64,000 nt of DNA from Schistocerca nitens (Eukaryota > Arthropoda > Insecta > Orthoptera > Acrididae), in assembly GCF_023898315.1 (NCBI RefSeq), contig NC_064616.1:292419205-292483204 (forward strand), read 5' to 3'. Both the position numbers and the translations under genes were made by a program. Of this stretch, positions 52,230-64,000 are shown one piece after another. Under the pieces are notes generated by a model. That model was not told where the DNA came from, searched no databases, and saw only the letters and a list, made by a program, of their open reading frames with translations. Numbering within the stretch: the first letter of the stretch is position 1; each line of letters opens with the position of its first letter.

Positions 52230-54640
52230 CTTTGGTTTCCTCATCAACAACCTACTGGCCTGGCAGTAGTTGACTCTTAAGGTATCATTTTCTGTCATAC
52301 TGAATGCTTCTGTTGCCAGCTGAAGAAAGAATTACAGTGTGAGATTTAAATGCCATTGTAATCAAAGTTACAAATGGAAAGTACATTCAACCAACAGGAA
52401 CCTGTGTTGTGAGAATAACTATCAATATCAGGACATAGCCCTTTGAATTTATTGTTTCACCAGAATTCATAGATGATGTTATCCATGGATGGGGCTTGCA
52501 ACTCTCACAAGCAATTATAGACCACGGAAAATTGGAACTCCATCAATTTCAGACAGTTATGGTTTCTCTGGGTGATTGTCTAACTGAAGACAAGATGAAT
52601 TCTAATCAGCAGTCAGAATGCTCAATTAAATTTTAAAGTTTTAATAAAATGAAAAAAGTCTGTGCATCACTCCAGCCATTTTTGAACTCCTGGTGGACCA
52701 CCTGCTTCAACATCTTAGGGACAAGGCTTTGTAACTTAGATGGTGGTGATATTGTTTTCAATAAAACATTTGAAGAACATCTAAAATACTTAACAACTAT
52801 GCTGAAGTGTGTCCACAACACAGGTCTTTGCCTGACTCACAGAAAGTGCCTCACTGTCATCCAACAAAAATAAAAATGTTTACACACCTAGTTAAAGGAA
52901 ACCGATTCTGTTCCTATCTAGCTAAAGTAAGAGCCATAACTGATACCCAATTCCCTAGGACATTTGTGATGTGAGAGGCTTCCTTGTAGTGTGCTGCTAC
53001 TACATAGACTTCATAAAGGATTTCATTTGCAAGGCATGGCCAGTACAAATGCAGATTTTCTTGGAATAAGGAGCAAGAAAGATCTGTCTGCATCCTTAAG
53101 GAGGGGGCAGATGCCATCTTCATGGCTCCTCTCTTTTTGACAATATTGCTGAAATGGAACTACACAATGATAATAGTGATTATGGGACCCACGCAAATTC
53201 AGGAAGGCACTGAAAGAGTGATTGCTTATGCCTCCAGTGTACTGTAAGTACTCTAAAACTGAGAAAGAGTGCCTAGTTGTTGTTTAGGCAGTCAGCAAGT
53301 TCTGATCCTCATTATATGGCAAACACTGTTCTGTCTGACCATTACTTGTATGTAAGTTGACAAAACTGTAGGATCCATCAGTACGTTTGGCAAGATTGGC
53401 ACTGAAACGTCAGGAATATGACGTCACAGTAGTATAAAAAAAGGATGCAAACACAAAGGTGCCAAATCCCATTGGCCAAATCCATTGGAGGCATTAAAGA
53501 AGGAAGAAGCTGTCAAAGAAGAATTCAGAATGATAGATAGCACATTGTATAAGAGGAATTCTGAGCCAGTGGAATGTACACTGTGTACACTGCCTGTCCA
53601 AAAAGTTCTGAGACTGATTTCATTCCTGATGTACAAGCAACATCAGCATAGTGGCAGCTTGAACTAACAACAGATGTGCATTCCACCAGTCAGTTGTGAG
53701 CAGGCAGTGTTAAGGAGTGGACATGCAGGTGTGGCATATCCCACTGGAGTGACAACTCTGAATCAAGTGTTCAAGACAGTGCGTAGAATGGTTTCAGAAG
53801 AGATGAACGTGTGCAAAGTTTGCTCCACACACCTTGGCTCACGAACAAAATCAGAGATACACAGACGCCAGCCACGATGTGATTGAAATGAAAACCTTGG
53901 ACACTTCCGTTGTGGAAAAACTCATGATGAGTGATGAGACTTGATGTTACCAATACAAACCTACCACGATATGACAAAGTGCAGAAATTCTCATGAAGGG
54001 CTAACTTGTTGACGACATAACCAAATTGAAGCAAATGTGATGTGCGAGTTAAACAACATCCCAAAGGAAGACTTTTCTGACAGTTTGAAATGGTTTTATG
54101 AATGTTTTGTGCATTGTACTCAAGTGAGGGGAGACTATGTAGAATACCTGAACCATTAAAACCACAGTCTTAACAATCTTAGATTTTCTCTATTTTTTTA
54201 AATTAATTCAGTCTCTAAATGTTTTGGACTGGTGGGGAAATGGTTGCCGGTCATCTGAGCTCATTTATGATGTACCATACTGAAGTATTTTCACAATGCT
54301 TTGGCATCAGGTCATCTGAGATTTGTGAAGAGCCTTGATTGAATTATAAACAGATATCATTGGCCCAGACTGCAGCAATCTGTCTAACATTATGTAGAAA
54401 GCTACTATAGGGAATGTTAGCGACAGAAGCGTGTGCTTCAATTACCCCAGGCTATCTGGTAGCAATTCTTCCTGCATCTGTTCCATGCAGCTGGATTAGA
54501 AAGTATCTCTGTGCAGGTTTTCCATATCAACAAATGTGAATAAATAGGTAGGACTGATGGTCTCCTTTCTTCAGTCACATCCTCTATACTGACTGCTGGA
54601 GCCACAGAAACTGCCAAGTTTTTTTAACCATGAAGCATCA
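52230..54640 (+). mobile_element. Second Ty3/gypsy retrotransposon fossil, interrupted by a mariner derivative
   Basis: In + order there is a protease-like region at about 52330-52620 and an RT end part at about 52660-52870 (DGGDIVFNKTFEEHLKYL). An RNase H region lies at about 53180-53450. The start of integrase is just before 53590, and the integrase zinc-binding/core part follows at about 54310-54640. The copy is heavily broken (well over ten breaks), its 5' side is lost in the assembly gap and no LTRs are recognised. Old. A mariner-type element (53590-54235) separates the two integrase parts and is therefore younger. Confidence 0.75.
53590..54235 (+). mobile_element. mariner-like deletion derivative
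   Basis: The ends are imperfect inverted repeats: TGTCCAAAAAGTTCTGAGAC near 53596 and the complement of GTCTCTAAATGTTTTGGACT ending near 54230. The + strand keeps a piece with VEKLMMSDET (about 53915-53940) and the mariner C-terminal end LNNIPKEDFSDSFKWFYECF followed by GDYVE (about 54050-54150). The middle of the transposase is deleted. It interrupts the gypsy fossil. Confidence 0.75.
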
Positions 54641-55014
54641 CATATAATAATCTTTGTTTGTAGAAAAATGTTTCAGTTAAGACTGTGGTCACACAAAAAC
54701 AGTTGCATTATTTTTAAAGCAGTCCAAACCATTCTGAGAATTTCATTCTCTCAGGTACTTTTGGTCATGTGGCATGAATTTTCAGCAAACTTTCTCATAG
54801 TTATTTTTTCTAGTAAAATGTGCCATACTCTTTCTTCTTATATTCATATGACATCATACACGTTTAATCGTCACTAGTTGACTATCATACTGTGCATTTT
54901 TTCAGAATTTTCATCTATGATTGCAGTTTTGGGGTATCCTTTACATGGATAATCTTCCAGGGAAGTTTGACCACAGTTGATCACAGCCCACCTTCTCATA
55001 ACTGATGATAATCT
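54641..55014. other. No recognised feature
   Basis: AT-rich sequence after the gypsy fossil; a T-rich 69-codon frame is not convincing. Confidence 0.45.
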
Positions 55015-55400
55015 ACATCTACAAACATGTTTCACAAGCCATTACAGGATGCATGATGGAGGATGCCTTGTATCATTCCCTTTCTGGTTCATCTCACAAA
55101 CAGTGTGTGGGAAAAATGACTGACCACATACTGCTGTACAAGTGCTGATTTCTCTTATCTTTTCTTCATTGTATGTGCATGAGATGTATGTTGGTGGCAG
55201 CGGAATTGTTCTGCAATCTGTTGAAAATGTTGGTTCTCTAAAATTTCTCAAAATTGTTTTATAGAAGGAATTTCTTCCAGCCACCGGGGATTCCCATTTG
55301 AGTTCACTGAGCATTTCTGTAACACACTCATGTTTATAGAACCTGCCAGTATGAAATTTAGCGACACACTTCTGGATTGCTTTGATGTCATCTTTTAATC
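55015..55400 (-). mobile_element. LINE 3'-end fragment (CR1-like)
   Basis: On the minus strand the frame NFREPTFSTDCRTIPLPPTY and CTAVCGQSFFPHTVC, then the end next to a CTACATCTACA tail (55012-55022). The short repeated tail matches that of the LINE at 61629. 5'-truncated. Confidence 0.6.
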
Positions 55401-55801
55401 ACACCTAGTGGAAACAGAATTCTTATAAACCTTCAGTAACATTGGATGTATTTCCTTAGGTAATACACTGCCCAAAAGAATGAATATTTAGTTAGTTTGA
55501 TGTTCTGGTTTATCCATTTGAACAAATTGTACACACAGCAACTTATTTATGAAGCTGTATAAAGAGAGCACAATCCCAGATCATGTTGACAGTCACTGTG
55601 TGAACCATGGAAACAAAACCAAAATGTTGATATTAATGCCATCTCTATGCCAGGCTGAGAACTTTTCAACTTGTTCCCATATTATACAGAAATCAAATTT
55701 CTTGGATATAATGTGTTCATTAACTTTATCAGATGCCATGGATAGGTTGTTAACTTGTACTTTTATGAAGACATTATCCATCAAATACTACTATTTTGAC
55801 A
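55401..55801. other. No recognised feature
   Basis: A 151-codon + strand frame (55549-56004) extends only because the CA/GA microsatellite is open in all frames. Nothing else seen. Confidence 0.5.
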
Positions 55802-56900
<1,099 letters not shown>

Positions 56901-58301
56901 AAACCTCTGACTAGTGTAGTTGTAACAGACAACTACTATTAATAAGTATTGTTGTTACAGACCAAATGGGAATACTTGGAAGTAAATACTGAGTGTTTGG
57001 CCTTGCCCCTCCAGAAGCAAGGATTTCTTTTCCAGAATTTAAATGCAGAGAGAGAGAGAAACTAGTGGGAGGTGTTTCCTTGGAAGCACTATTTGATTAC
57101 CAGCATCTACATCTGTATACATGTGATTCTGATTATGAGAAAAGCCACTGAAGACCCTGTGTCAGAGATACACACAAAATGTAACAAAAGGTGGAAGTAA
57201 ATTGAAGATGCATCAACTGACATTCAAATTCTTACATTCTAATAATGAGCTGGAATAAATCAGCTGTGTAATATAATATGCTGTTAACCAGGGTGCAAGT
57301 AGATAAGTAATACACAAAATTTGTACAGATGGCAGAAGGGCCAGGGAGGGAGGGGGGTATGATGCTTGAATTACTCAAGGATGAATGATTGACCAAAGAG
57401 AGAATAAGCAAGACTGAAGCTATGGGAGAAATATCAGTAAAATATTATGATTATTTGAGTTAAATGCTTGAGATAGTTGTATATTCACAAGTACCTAGGC
57501 AGGAAGGGAAGGGCACAAGAAACCAAGTAGTGTGAGTGTTAAATACATCTGAGTGTCCTCACCTTCATGTTTACCAGGGGAATAGCTCATATTGGAAATG
57601 TAAACATTTTGCAGAAAACGCATACAGTTCATTCTTTTAGAGAACTCTAAATAATATATCACCTAAAGACAATAATTTTTCAGTTAATTACATCAGAGTT
57701 TAAATTAGGTTTTGTTACAAAGCTTTTGACAAATTCTTACAGCTCCATATATTGCGCTATTGCTTATTCTTTTCGATGTATACCTATTTTTCATAAACAT
57801 TCTGTATAAATGACAGGCACATAGTTATAGAGCTCCTGTTCATTCCAATAATTATTTGGATACTTTTCACTCTTCCATTTGTTGTATGTGTGAGTGTCAA
57901 ACTGCTGAACTTTTGATAATTTTCAAGTTTATTAACCTTTTCCATCTATTAATAAAAATGATAATTTTGTGTTTCGATTCTTCCTGTGAACATTTTATGG
58001 TATTGAGCCACATGCAGAATTACTTCAATATAAGTGAGCAAAACACACATCTTTGGCAGAGGTGAACTTATCTGACTAATAACAATAGATAAATATTTGC
58101 TAAAATACAGGGACCAAACACCTATTGAATGTTAATTTGTAATTCAGCATGTCTTGTTGGCAAAAGTCTAATAACAATAGACCTGCAGTTTCCTATAGTC
58201 ATGTTGTATAAAGTGTGGACATGTATGATACATAGATGTTGTTTATGTGTAAAATTTCAATTACTGTATTTTGTAACAGTCATCTTTTCTTTTTTTTTCA
58301 G
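56901..58301. other. Probable intron, no element recognised
   Basis: AT-rich sequence upstream of the exon at 58302, ending in a strong polypyrimidine tract (CTTTTCTTTTTTTTTCAG). Confidence 0.5.
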
Positions 58302-58525
58302 CTGAAAGCATTGATGAAGTATTTGAAGACCAGTTTATTATTCATGCATCATAATTCAGACAGCTCATTTAATCCATCCATCCAAGATTTTACAAATACT
58401 TTACTGGATCTGTTTGAGAAGTATAGTCCATCTGAAGTTTCTACACTTGTCCTTCATTCTGCTCTGTTGAGAGAGTATGCTACTGACAGGGTTCTGAATG
58501 TAATGAAAAAACAGCTATCTGTCAG
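58302..58525 (+). CDS. Host coding exon of an unrecognised helical protein
   Basis: A 224-nt exon with a strong acceptor and a CAG|GTAGTT donor, read in phase 0 and ending with two extra bases. It encodes 74 residues, LKALMKYLKTSLLFMHHNSD through QDFTNTLLDLFEKYSPSEVS and TLVLHSALLREYATDRVLNV to KKQLSV. The pattern of leucines looks like alpha-helical (HEAT/ARM-type) repeat protein, but I cannot name it. It lies 32 kb downstream of the probable poly(A) site of the first gene, so it belongs to a different gene on the same strand, or that 3' end is an alternative one. Neighbouring exons lie outside recognisable sequence here. Confidence 0.7.
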
Positions 58526-58564
58526 GTAGTTTGATTTAAGCCAAATCTTTGTATTGCACATAGC

Positions 58565-58584
58565 TCTCCTCTCTCTCTCTCTCT

Positions 58585-58636
<52 letters not shown>

Positions 58637-58644
58637 TGTGTGTA
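58565..58644. repeat. (CT)n(GT)n microsatellite
   Basis: About 23 bp CT then about 57 bp GT, 40 bp downstream of the exon donor site. Confidence 0.97.
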
Positions 58645-59229
58645 CAAGTAAAGTTAAATCCTTCCAAAATGCTATCTTTTATTATATTTACTAATTTAAT
58701 TTGTGTTTGTGTATGTGCTCTTTTGGGGAGAGGGAAGGGAGAGGAAACTATGATAAAGATGGATACAAATGTGCCATACAAATTTTTATACGATTAAAGA
58801 AGAGAAGCAAACATTTCTCCACTTGCATGTTAATTGGAAACAGCACCATCACTACAAGGAAAGGTAACTATTTCTGACTCCGGTAGTGTACCACTTCCTT
58901 CTGCAGAAAGCTCTAATGATCCCTAGCATCTTTTGTAGAGCACTGATGGTAATGGTTTCCTCCTATCAAAAGTAACTCACGTGGGCAACCAGAAAGGGCA
59001 TTACCAGATTCCAGTGCTTGCAGGTTGTTGCATACATGGCACCTCCCTTTAAGGAAGAAAAAGTTAATAAGTTAGCTTGACATGTATACTTTCCTTGTAT
59101 ATTTGTATTTTATCTTTGTATTTCCTAACTCTTTATAATAATAGTGCTTCTGTGGCCAGCATGTGGGTAAAATAGGTGTAGTCACCAGTTGTCTGTGCTA
59201 TGCAGCTAAAAACCTGATGCATGCTAGCC
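58645..59229. other. No recognised feature
   Basis: Nothing supported between the microsatellite and the Tc1-like element. Confidence 0.5.
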
Positions 59230-60332
59230 CACAACTGTTGTAACTGGTCCCTGATATCCTGGATATGGTCACTGGCACAGAATTAATGTTTGAACTGTTC
59301 CCCCCACAAGCTCTGTCAGGTACAAATATGGGGATCTATCTGGCCATGGGAGTACCTCAACGTCATGCAGACAGTTCATAGAGACACAGATCATGTGTGG
59401 ACATGCATTGTCCTGTTGAAAAATGGCACCATGGTACTGTTGCATTGGAGGTAACAAATGAGGATGCAGAATGTCTTTGACATAGCATTGTGCTGCCAGT
59501 GTTCCCTCAGTCACCACCAGCTGTGAACTGAAGTCATACCCTATGGCTCCACACCATGACACGGAGTAACACTGCTGTGCCTCTCCAAAACATTGGAAGA
59601 ATGGGATCTCTTCGCAGGTTGCTGCCATACTCACTGACAATGGTTACACAGGATAGTGCAACCTGAACACAATGTGATGTCAGTCATCAGCCAACCATGC
59701 TACCTGGTTGCTGCACCACACCAGATGCAGTTGTTTGTGTTGTGGTGTTAATGGCATCCTACACATGCAGTGATGATTCCCTTGTCCATGTGCTGCTAGA
59801 CTCCAACCAATGGTGCAAGATGACACAGAATGTTGCAGGGAGCCCATTGTGTGTTCTCTAATCGCGGGTTTAGATGTGATGGGGTTACAATGTTCTTGGT
59901 GCATATACAATGGCCAGATGTAGTCAACCATAACCTTGACAATGACTGTGCCTTATACTCACATTCCCATTCAGTTCAACATTGGGCCACCGTCACATTC
60001 AAATACCCCACACTACTGGATATTGTATGATTAGATGAGCTGGCCAAAGGGAGACCCACAACGAGGCCCCTTTCAAACTCTGTCAGGTGCTGATAACACT
60101 GCCTCATGTGAGTACGTGGCATCTCCATGCCCTTCACAGTGATCACTGAAAATCTGGAACTGTTCACACTCCTTATATACTTTACCAGGCCTGGTACCCT
60201 GATGGCCATTCTACTTGTCACACAGAATTGCAACTCTTAATCATTTACGTAGCCACCGATGGTATGTATGTGTGTGAACTTACTTTGAGATCTGGCCATA
60301 TCGTGGGGGTGCTTCAATTTTTTGCCAGGTAG
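59230..60332 (-). mobile_element. Tc1-like transposon, 3'-truncated and decayed
   Basis: The 5' end on the minus strand is at about 60332, with TACCTGGCAAAAAATTGAAG as terminal sequence. The N-terminal DNA-binding part is at about 59976-60190 (LTEFERGLVVGLPLASSSNH). The middle (59680-59931) reads WSLAAHGQGNHHC. The catalytic domain (59269-59640) has GAIGYDFSSQLVVTEGTLAA, then GAIFQQDNACPH with the second Asp and PWPDRSPYL. In this group the full C-terminus continues with a Glu-containing IEHVWD segment, here altered (LTELVGG). The opposite inverted repeat is not found. Confidence 0.85.
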
Positions 60333-61157
60333 TATATATTTTTAATTTTGCAAGTGCCTGTCAAAGGCTGGATCAAAATAGAGCATGCAAATTTTATACA
60401 GGTGTAAAAGTATTTGACCATTTAGATTCCTGACTTTGAAACTACTGTCCAGTTGTATTATTGATATGACAGACACACAGATTTCACAAACTTCAGATGC
60501 TTTTACACCTGTTTATGTGAAGCACTGCAATTCTAAAATGAGTGTATATTATGTTAATGAAACAAAATTGTACATAATTGTCTATTTCCAATGTGCAACT
60601 GTTATTTGGTCAGCAATGAAAGGTATTCAGAAACATTCATTATTTTGTTTTAAAGATTGCCTGGGGCCTGGCACAGATGAACAGTAATGATTGAACATTT
60701 CAAATGCTGTAGTGTTTATTTCATAATTCATGTACAAAACATTAGGCATTGCTGCACTAAAGAAACACCATTGCACACAGTCAACCGTTTCCAGCCCACA
60801 ATAATAGATTCAAAAATAAAGCATCACTTTGATTTGCTAGTACATATCGGTGAAAAATCTGTGCCACACTTACACTGTTTACGCAGCGTACTTATTGCAG
60901 GTTGACAATCTGTCCAGCTATGACTATGCATTTGGTTTTGTTACAGTCTAAGTGACATATTGTACATGAAATTACTAAATGGGTTCAACGAAGAGGAACA
61001 AAATAAGCCCAGCACATAAAATACATAAAATATTAGTCACCACAGGCACACGCATAGATAAGCTTTTACAGACAGCGGAGTGATTGAGTCACATGCTCTA
61101 CCATGCTTGCAGTGCCTCTATGTGAGAATAAAGCAGTAGTAATCAGTGAGACATTTA
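60333..61157. other. No recognised feature
   Basis: Short open frames at 60436-60905 are not protein-like. No element seen. Confidence 0.5.
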
Positions 61158-61628
61158 CAAGGTGTGTGAGAAAAGTAACAAGACTGAGTTTTTATCTACC
61201 AAAGCTTTTATTTATTTATTTCAAACAACAATATTGTGTCCTTCAAAGTAGTTCCCTTTGGCAGCTATACACTTTGGAGTTGTCATTCTGAGTCTTGGTA
61301 GCAGTGCTGAAAGACTTCAACTATTAGGGGGTCACATTCTTTCAAATGTTCTCCAGAGTCCCAAACTGATGTCTTCCTAAGACATTCCTCAATTTTGGGA
61401 AAAGAAAAAAGTCACAAGGACTCAGATCAGGTGAATAGGGGGCTGTGGAGCAACAAGGATGCCTTTGGAGGTCAAAAATTCCAAGATGAAAGTGGCCGTG
61501 TTACATGGGGCATTGCCATGTTATGGCATCCACTTGTCTGCAGTGTCCAGTCTCACTCAAGTGACCTTTTTCCTGAGTCTTTCAGTGACATCTTTGTAAA
61601 ACAGTTTGGTTGACAAATTCAGTCTAAT
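61158..61628 (-). mobile_element. mariner-like fragment (terminal part), cut by LINE insertion
   Basis: Starts with GGTGTGTGAGAAAAGTAACA, a mariner-type terminus, followed by the minus-strand C-terminal region (mirror of TTCAAAGTAGTTCCCTTTGG and the catalytic-domain end). From memory this family extends for another 800 bp. Here the sequence stops at the start of the LINE 3' tail near 61629, and the rest is not found beyond the LINE. Confidence 0.65.
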
Positions 61629-62575
61629 GTCTACATCTACATCTACATCTACATTTATACTCCGCAAGCCACCCAACGGTGTGTGGCGGAGGGCACTTTA
61701 CGTGCCACTGTCATTACCTCCCTTTCCTGTTCCAGTCGCGTATGGTTCTCGGGAAGAACGACTGTCTGAAAGCCTCCGTGCGCGCTCTAATCTCTCTAAT
61801 TTTACATTCGTGATCTCCTGGGGAGGTATAAGTATGGGGAAGCAATATATTCGATACCTCATCCAGAAACGCACCCTCTCGAAACCTGGCGAGCAAACTA
61901 CACCGCGATGCAGAGCGCCTCTCTTGCAGAGTCTGCCACTTGAGTTTATTAAACATCTCCGTAACACTATCACGGTTACCAAATAACCCTGTGACGAAAT
62001 GCGCCGCTCTTCTCTGGATCTTCTCTATCTCCTCCGTCAAGCTGATCTGGTACGGATCCCACACTGATGAGCAATACTCAAGTATAGGTCGAACGAGTGT
62101 TTTGTAAGCCACCTCCTTTGTTGATGGACTACATTTTCTAAGCACTCTCCCAATGAATCTCAAGCTGGTACCCGCCTTACCAACAATTAATTTTATATGA
62201 TCATTCCACTTCAAATCGTTCCGCACGCATACTCCCAGATATTTTACAGAAGTAACTGCTACCAGTGTTTGTTCCGCTATCATATAATCATACAATAAAG
62301 GATCCTTCTTTCTATGTATTCGCAATACATTACATTTGTCTATGTTAAGGGACAGTTGCCACTCCCTGCACCAAGTGCCTATCCGCTGCAGATCTTCCTG
62401 CATTTCGCTACAATTTTCTAATGCTGCAACTTCTCTGTATACTACAGCATCATCCGCGAAAAGCCGCAATGAACTTCCGACACTATCTACTAGGTCATTT
62501 ATATATATTGTGATAAGCAATGGTCCCATAACACTCCCCTGTGGCACGCCAGGGGTTACTTTAACGTCTGTGAAT
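61629..62575 (-). mobile_element. 5'-truncated CR1/Jockey-type LINE, 3' end preserved
   Basis: The minus strand holds the C-terminal half of a non-LTR reverse transcriptase. The last part of the 5'-truncated copy is followed by a 3' region ending in a short tandem tail, (TGTAGA)n, at 61629-61652, the kind of microsatellite-like tail used by CR1-group elements. Truncation at about 62575 within the RT is typical for target-primed insertion. It appears recent because the 277-codon frame is uninterrupted. Confidence 0.88.
61714..62547 (-). CDS. LINE reverse transcriptase, C-terminal half (partial)
   Basis: 277 codons without a break, starting inside the protein. PQGSVMGPLLITIYINDLVD (motif B/4 region, residues 2-21) is followed by SLRLFADDAVVY (catalytic FADD, about 26-37), then CREWQLSLNIDKC (about 59-71) and VKYLGVCV (about 100-107). 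A thumb and C-terminal domain follow with RPILEYCSSVWDPY (about 153-166), IEKIQRRAAHFVTG and SFFPRTIRDWNRKG at the end. This order is typical of CR1/Jockey-group RTs that copy the LINE RNA at the nicked target. The endonuclease and the first RT motifs are missing because the copy is 5'-truncated, so it cannot move on its own. Related decayed pieces lie at 44440-44940 and 46700-47250. Confidence 0.9.
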   Translation of the reverse strand: MPQGSVMGPLLITIYINDLVDSVGSSLRLFADDAVVYREVAALENCSEMQEDLQRIGTWCREWQLSLNIDKCNVLRIHRKKDPLLYDYMIAEQTLVAVTSVKYLGVCVRNDLKWNDHIKLIVGKAGTSLRFIGRVLRKCSPSTKEVAYKTLVRPILEYCSSVWDPYQISLTEEIEKIQRRAAHFVTGLFGNRDSVTEMFNKLKWQTLQERRSASRCSLLARFREGAFLDEVSNILLPHTYTSPGDHECKIREIRARTEAFRQSFFPRTIRDWNRKGR

Positions 62576-62599
62576 CAAAACTGCTTCCAAACCTAATAG

Positions 62600-63337
62600 G
62601 AATTGCTGCACGCAATGAATGAAGGTCCATCCCCACTTGTTAGTGAGAGAACATGCGATGGGAACTGTATGCAGTGAACATTTGGAGTTGGTCACCTTGC
62701 AAGAGGCCATCGCTCACACAGGTTGATAAGGCTGTGCATCTTCAGTGGGCTAGAAAACAAAAACATGGACAGTAGCTGACTTGTGGAACATAATTTGGTG
62801 TGACGAATCATGTTTTGCCTATATTCAGATGTTTTTCTTATCGTTAATTGGGCCTGTTTGCTGAGGTGATCAGTAACATGAACCAACAAGTTTATTTAAA
62901 CATTATGAATGATTAGCTGTAGCCTTTCAGTCAGTATGATGAGTTTGCTATTGATACCCCTATTTTTTAAGATGACAACAGCAGACGTCATCAAGCTGGA
63001 AGAATAAGTGACTGGTTTTCTGAGCACTCCCTCACCCTATTACATCTCAATTGGCCTACAGAATCACCTGACTGGAACCGTGTAGAAAATCTGTGGGACA
63101 TGTTAGAACAGCAGGTAAAGTACTGACATCAGTATCCACCCAATTTGATGGCATTGCGCGATCAAATCCTCAGTGAGTGGCTTAACCTGGGTACAGTATA
63201 TGTGTGCAACCTTCTGGACTTGCTTCCTAACTGAATCCAGGTGGTTATAAAATCCAGGAGTGGAATTACACAGTGTTAAATTATGTTTAAAATGATTTCT
63301 CAAGGGGTGACTAATGTTTTCTCTGGTGAGCTTAGCT
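62600..63337 (+). mobile_element. Tc1-like transposon relic
   Basis: The + strand shows the end of the catalytic domain: a LAFRTQF-less middle, then DDNSRRHQAGRISDWFSEHS (about 62965-63030), LNWPTESPDWNRVENLWDML (about 63048-63105) with the Glu of the DDE triad, and LMALRDQILSEWLNL (about 63145-63190). The element end near 63310-63337 is GGGGTGACTAATGTTTTCTC followed by TGGTGAGC, a typical Tc1 terminus. The 5' part is decayed and the other terminus is not found. Confidence 0.75.
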
Positions 63338-64000
63338 CTAACTGTTTACACAGTAACTGTTAATGTATTAAAGAAATATGATAGATGATTGGCATTCCCT
63401 TTCACATACAAGGAGTGTGATATGAAATTTGATATACACTAACACTTTCAAGTAAGCTATGGGTTGTTGCATTCTTTCTTGAGTTGGTACAGTAAGGAAT
63501 ACATGGAGAAGTGCAGGCATTAAGAAAAAGTAGCTTAGGAAACTATTCAGGTGAATCTAAAGATACTTATCATTTTCCTCATAGGCTACTAAAATTGTGT
63601 TGAAAACTACTGGAAAAATATAATTCTTGGGCAAAACAGCTGTACTCACTCCGTGAGTTTGTACTGCAATTTATCAGTAGTAGCTCAGAATCAGAAATTT
63701 TCAGTGTCAAAATAACTTAGGCACTCACAGTATTTATGTTGTATCAGCATTGCCCAGATACTAAATTGCAGACAGAATCACCACTATGCACACCAGATAA
63801 TATTCAGCAAAGGGCGAAGCAGGCCATGCAGCTAACTTGGCTAAACGTATTAGCCCAACTGCAACCACATAGTGAGTAGGTAGCCAGATTACCAATAGTG
63901 GCACAGCAGTCAATGTGGCCAGCAGCAAGTACATCTGTAGCAGCCAAAAGGTTTAAACAATTCTCGAGCATGAGTCTAAAAAGTTTATTAAAAAATTATG
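63338..64000. other. No recognised feature
   Basis: Nothing supported up to the window end. Confidence 0.5.

Noticed and set aside
51561-52298. Open frames of about 238 codons on both strands
   Set aside because: They are open only because they cross the 500-N assembly gap.

Overview
This window looks like a piece of a large, repeat-rich insect genome, most likely an orthopteran (grasshopper or locust). Base composition is AT-rich, introns are very long, and several repeat families match, from memory, families abundant in Schistocerca-type genomes. That assignment rests on recognition, not on a search. Nothing bacterial or viral-genomic is present: there are no operons, and nearly all open frames come from transposable elements.

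Host content is small. Two coding exons on the + strand (4909-5020 and 22991-23172) have good splice sites and matching phase. They form the C-terminal end of one host protein, split by an intron of about 18 kb. The second ends at a stop and is followed by about 3.3 kb without recognisable elements, probably the 3' UTR, up to an AATAAA at 26471. A third + strand exon at 58302-58525 belongs to another gene or to one that extends past the window. I recognise neither protein.

Region by region: 2.1-3.8 kb is a decayed Tc1-like element carrying a solo LTR with a 5-bp target duplication. At 7.7-15.1 kb lies an old Ty3/gypsy fossil. It was split by a tRNA-module-bearing inverted-repeat element, which was itself split by a complete but inactivated piggyBac. 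15.8-16.4 kb is a fold-back element. 16.5-21.1 kb is the standout: a young Penelope-like element with a 648-codon reverse transcriptase frame and a GIY-YIG endonuclease frame. It is joined head-to-head to an inverted 3' part of itself, carries two hammerhead-like motifs, and is bounded by a 14-bp target duplication. 21.7-22.7 kb is a mariner relic. 26.9-35.0 kb is a nest of three long-TIR MITEs (3-bp TAA/TTA duplications), two oppositely oriented Tc1 copies, a full-length IS630/Tc1-type element, a SINE and microsatellites. 36-43 kb has pogo-like, LINE ORF1 and Tc1 relics. 44-47 kb has LINE fragments and a SINE-like composite. 47.4-51.0 kb has two tandem arrays, a decayed one with a unit of about 68 bp and a crisp 6 x 376 bp one. 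A 500-bp assembly gap follows. 52.2-54.6 kb is a second gypsy fossil split by a mariner derivative. 55-64 kb holds microsatellites, LINE 3' ends and Tc1/mariner relics.

These elements do not form a pathway. The connecting story is layered insertion inside and around host introns, with several non-autonomous families that combine inverted ends with tRNA-like (pol III type) modules.
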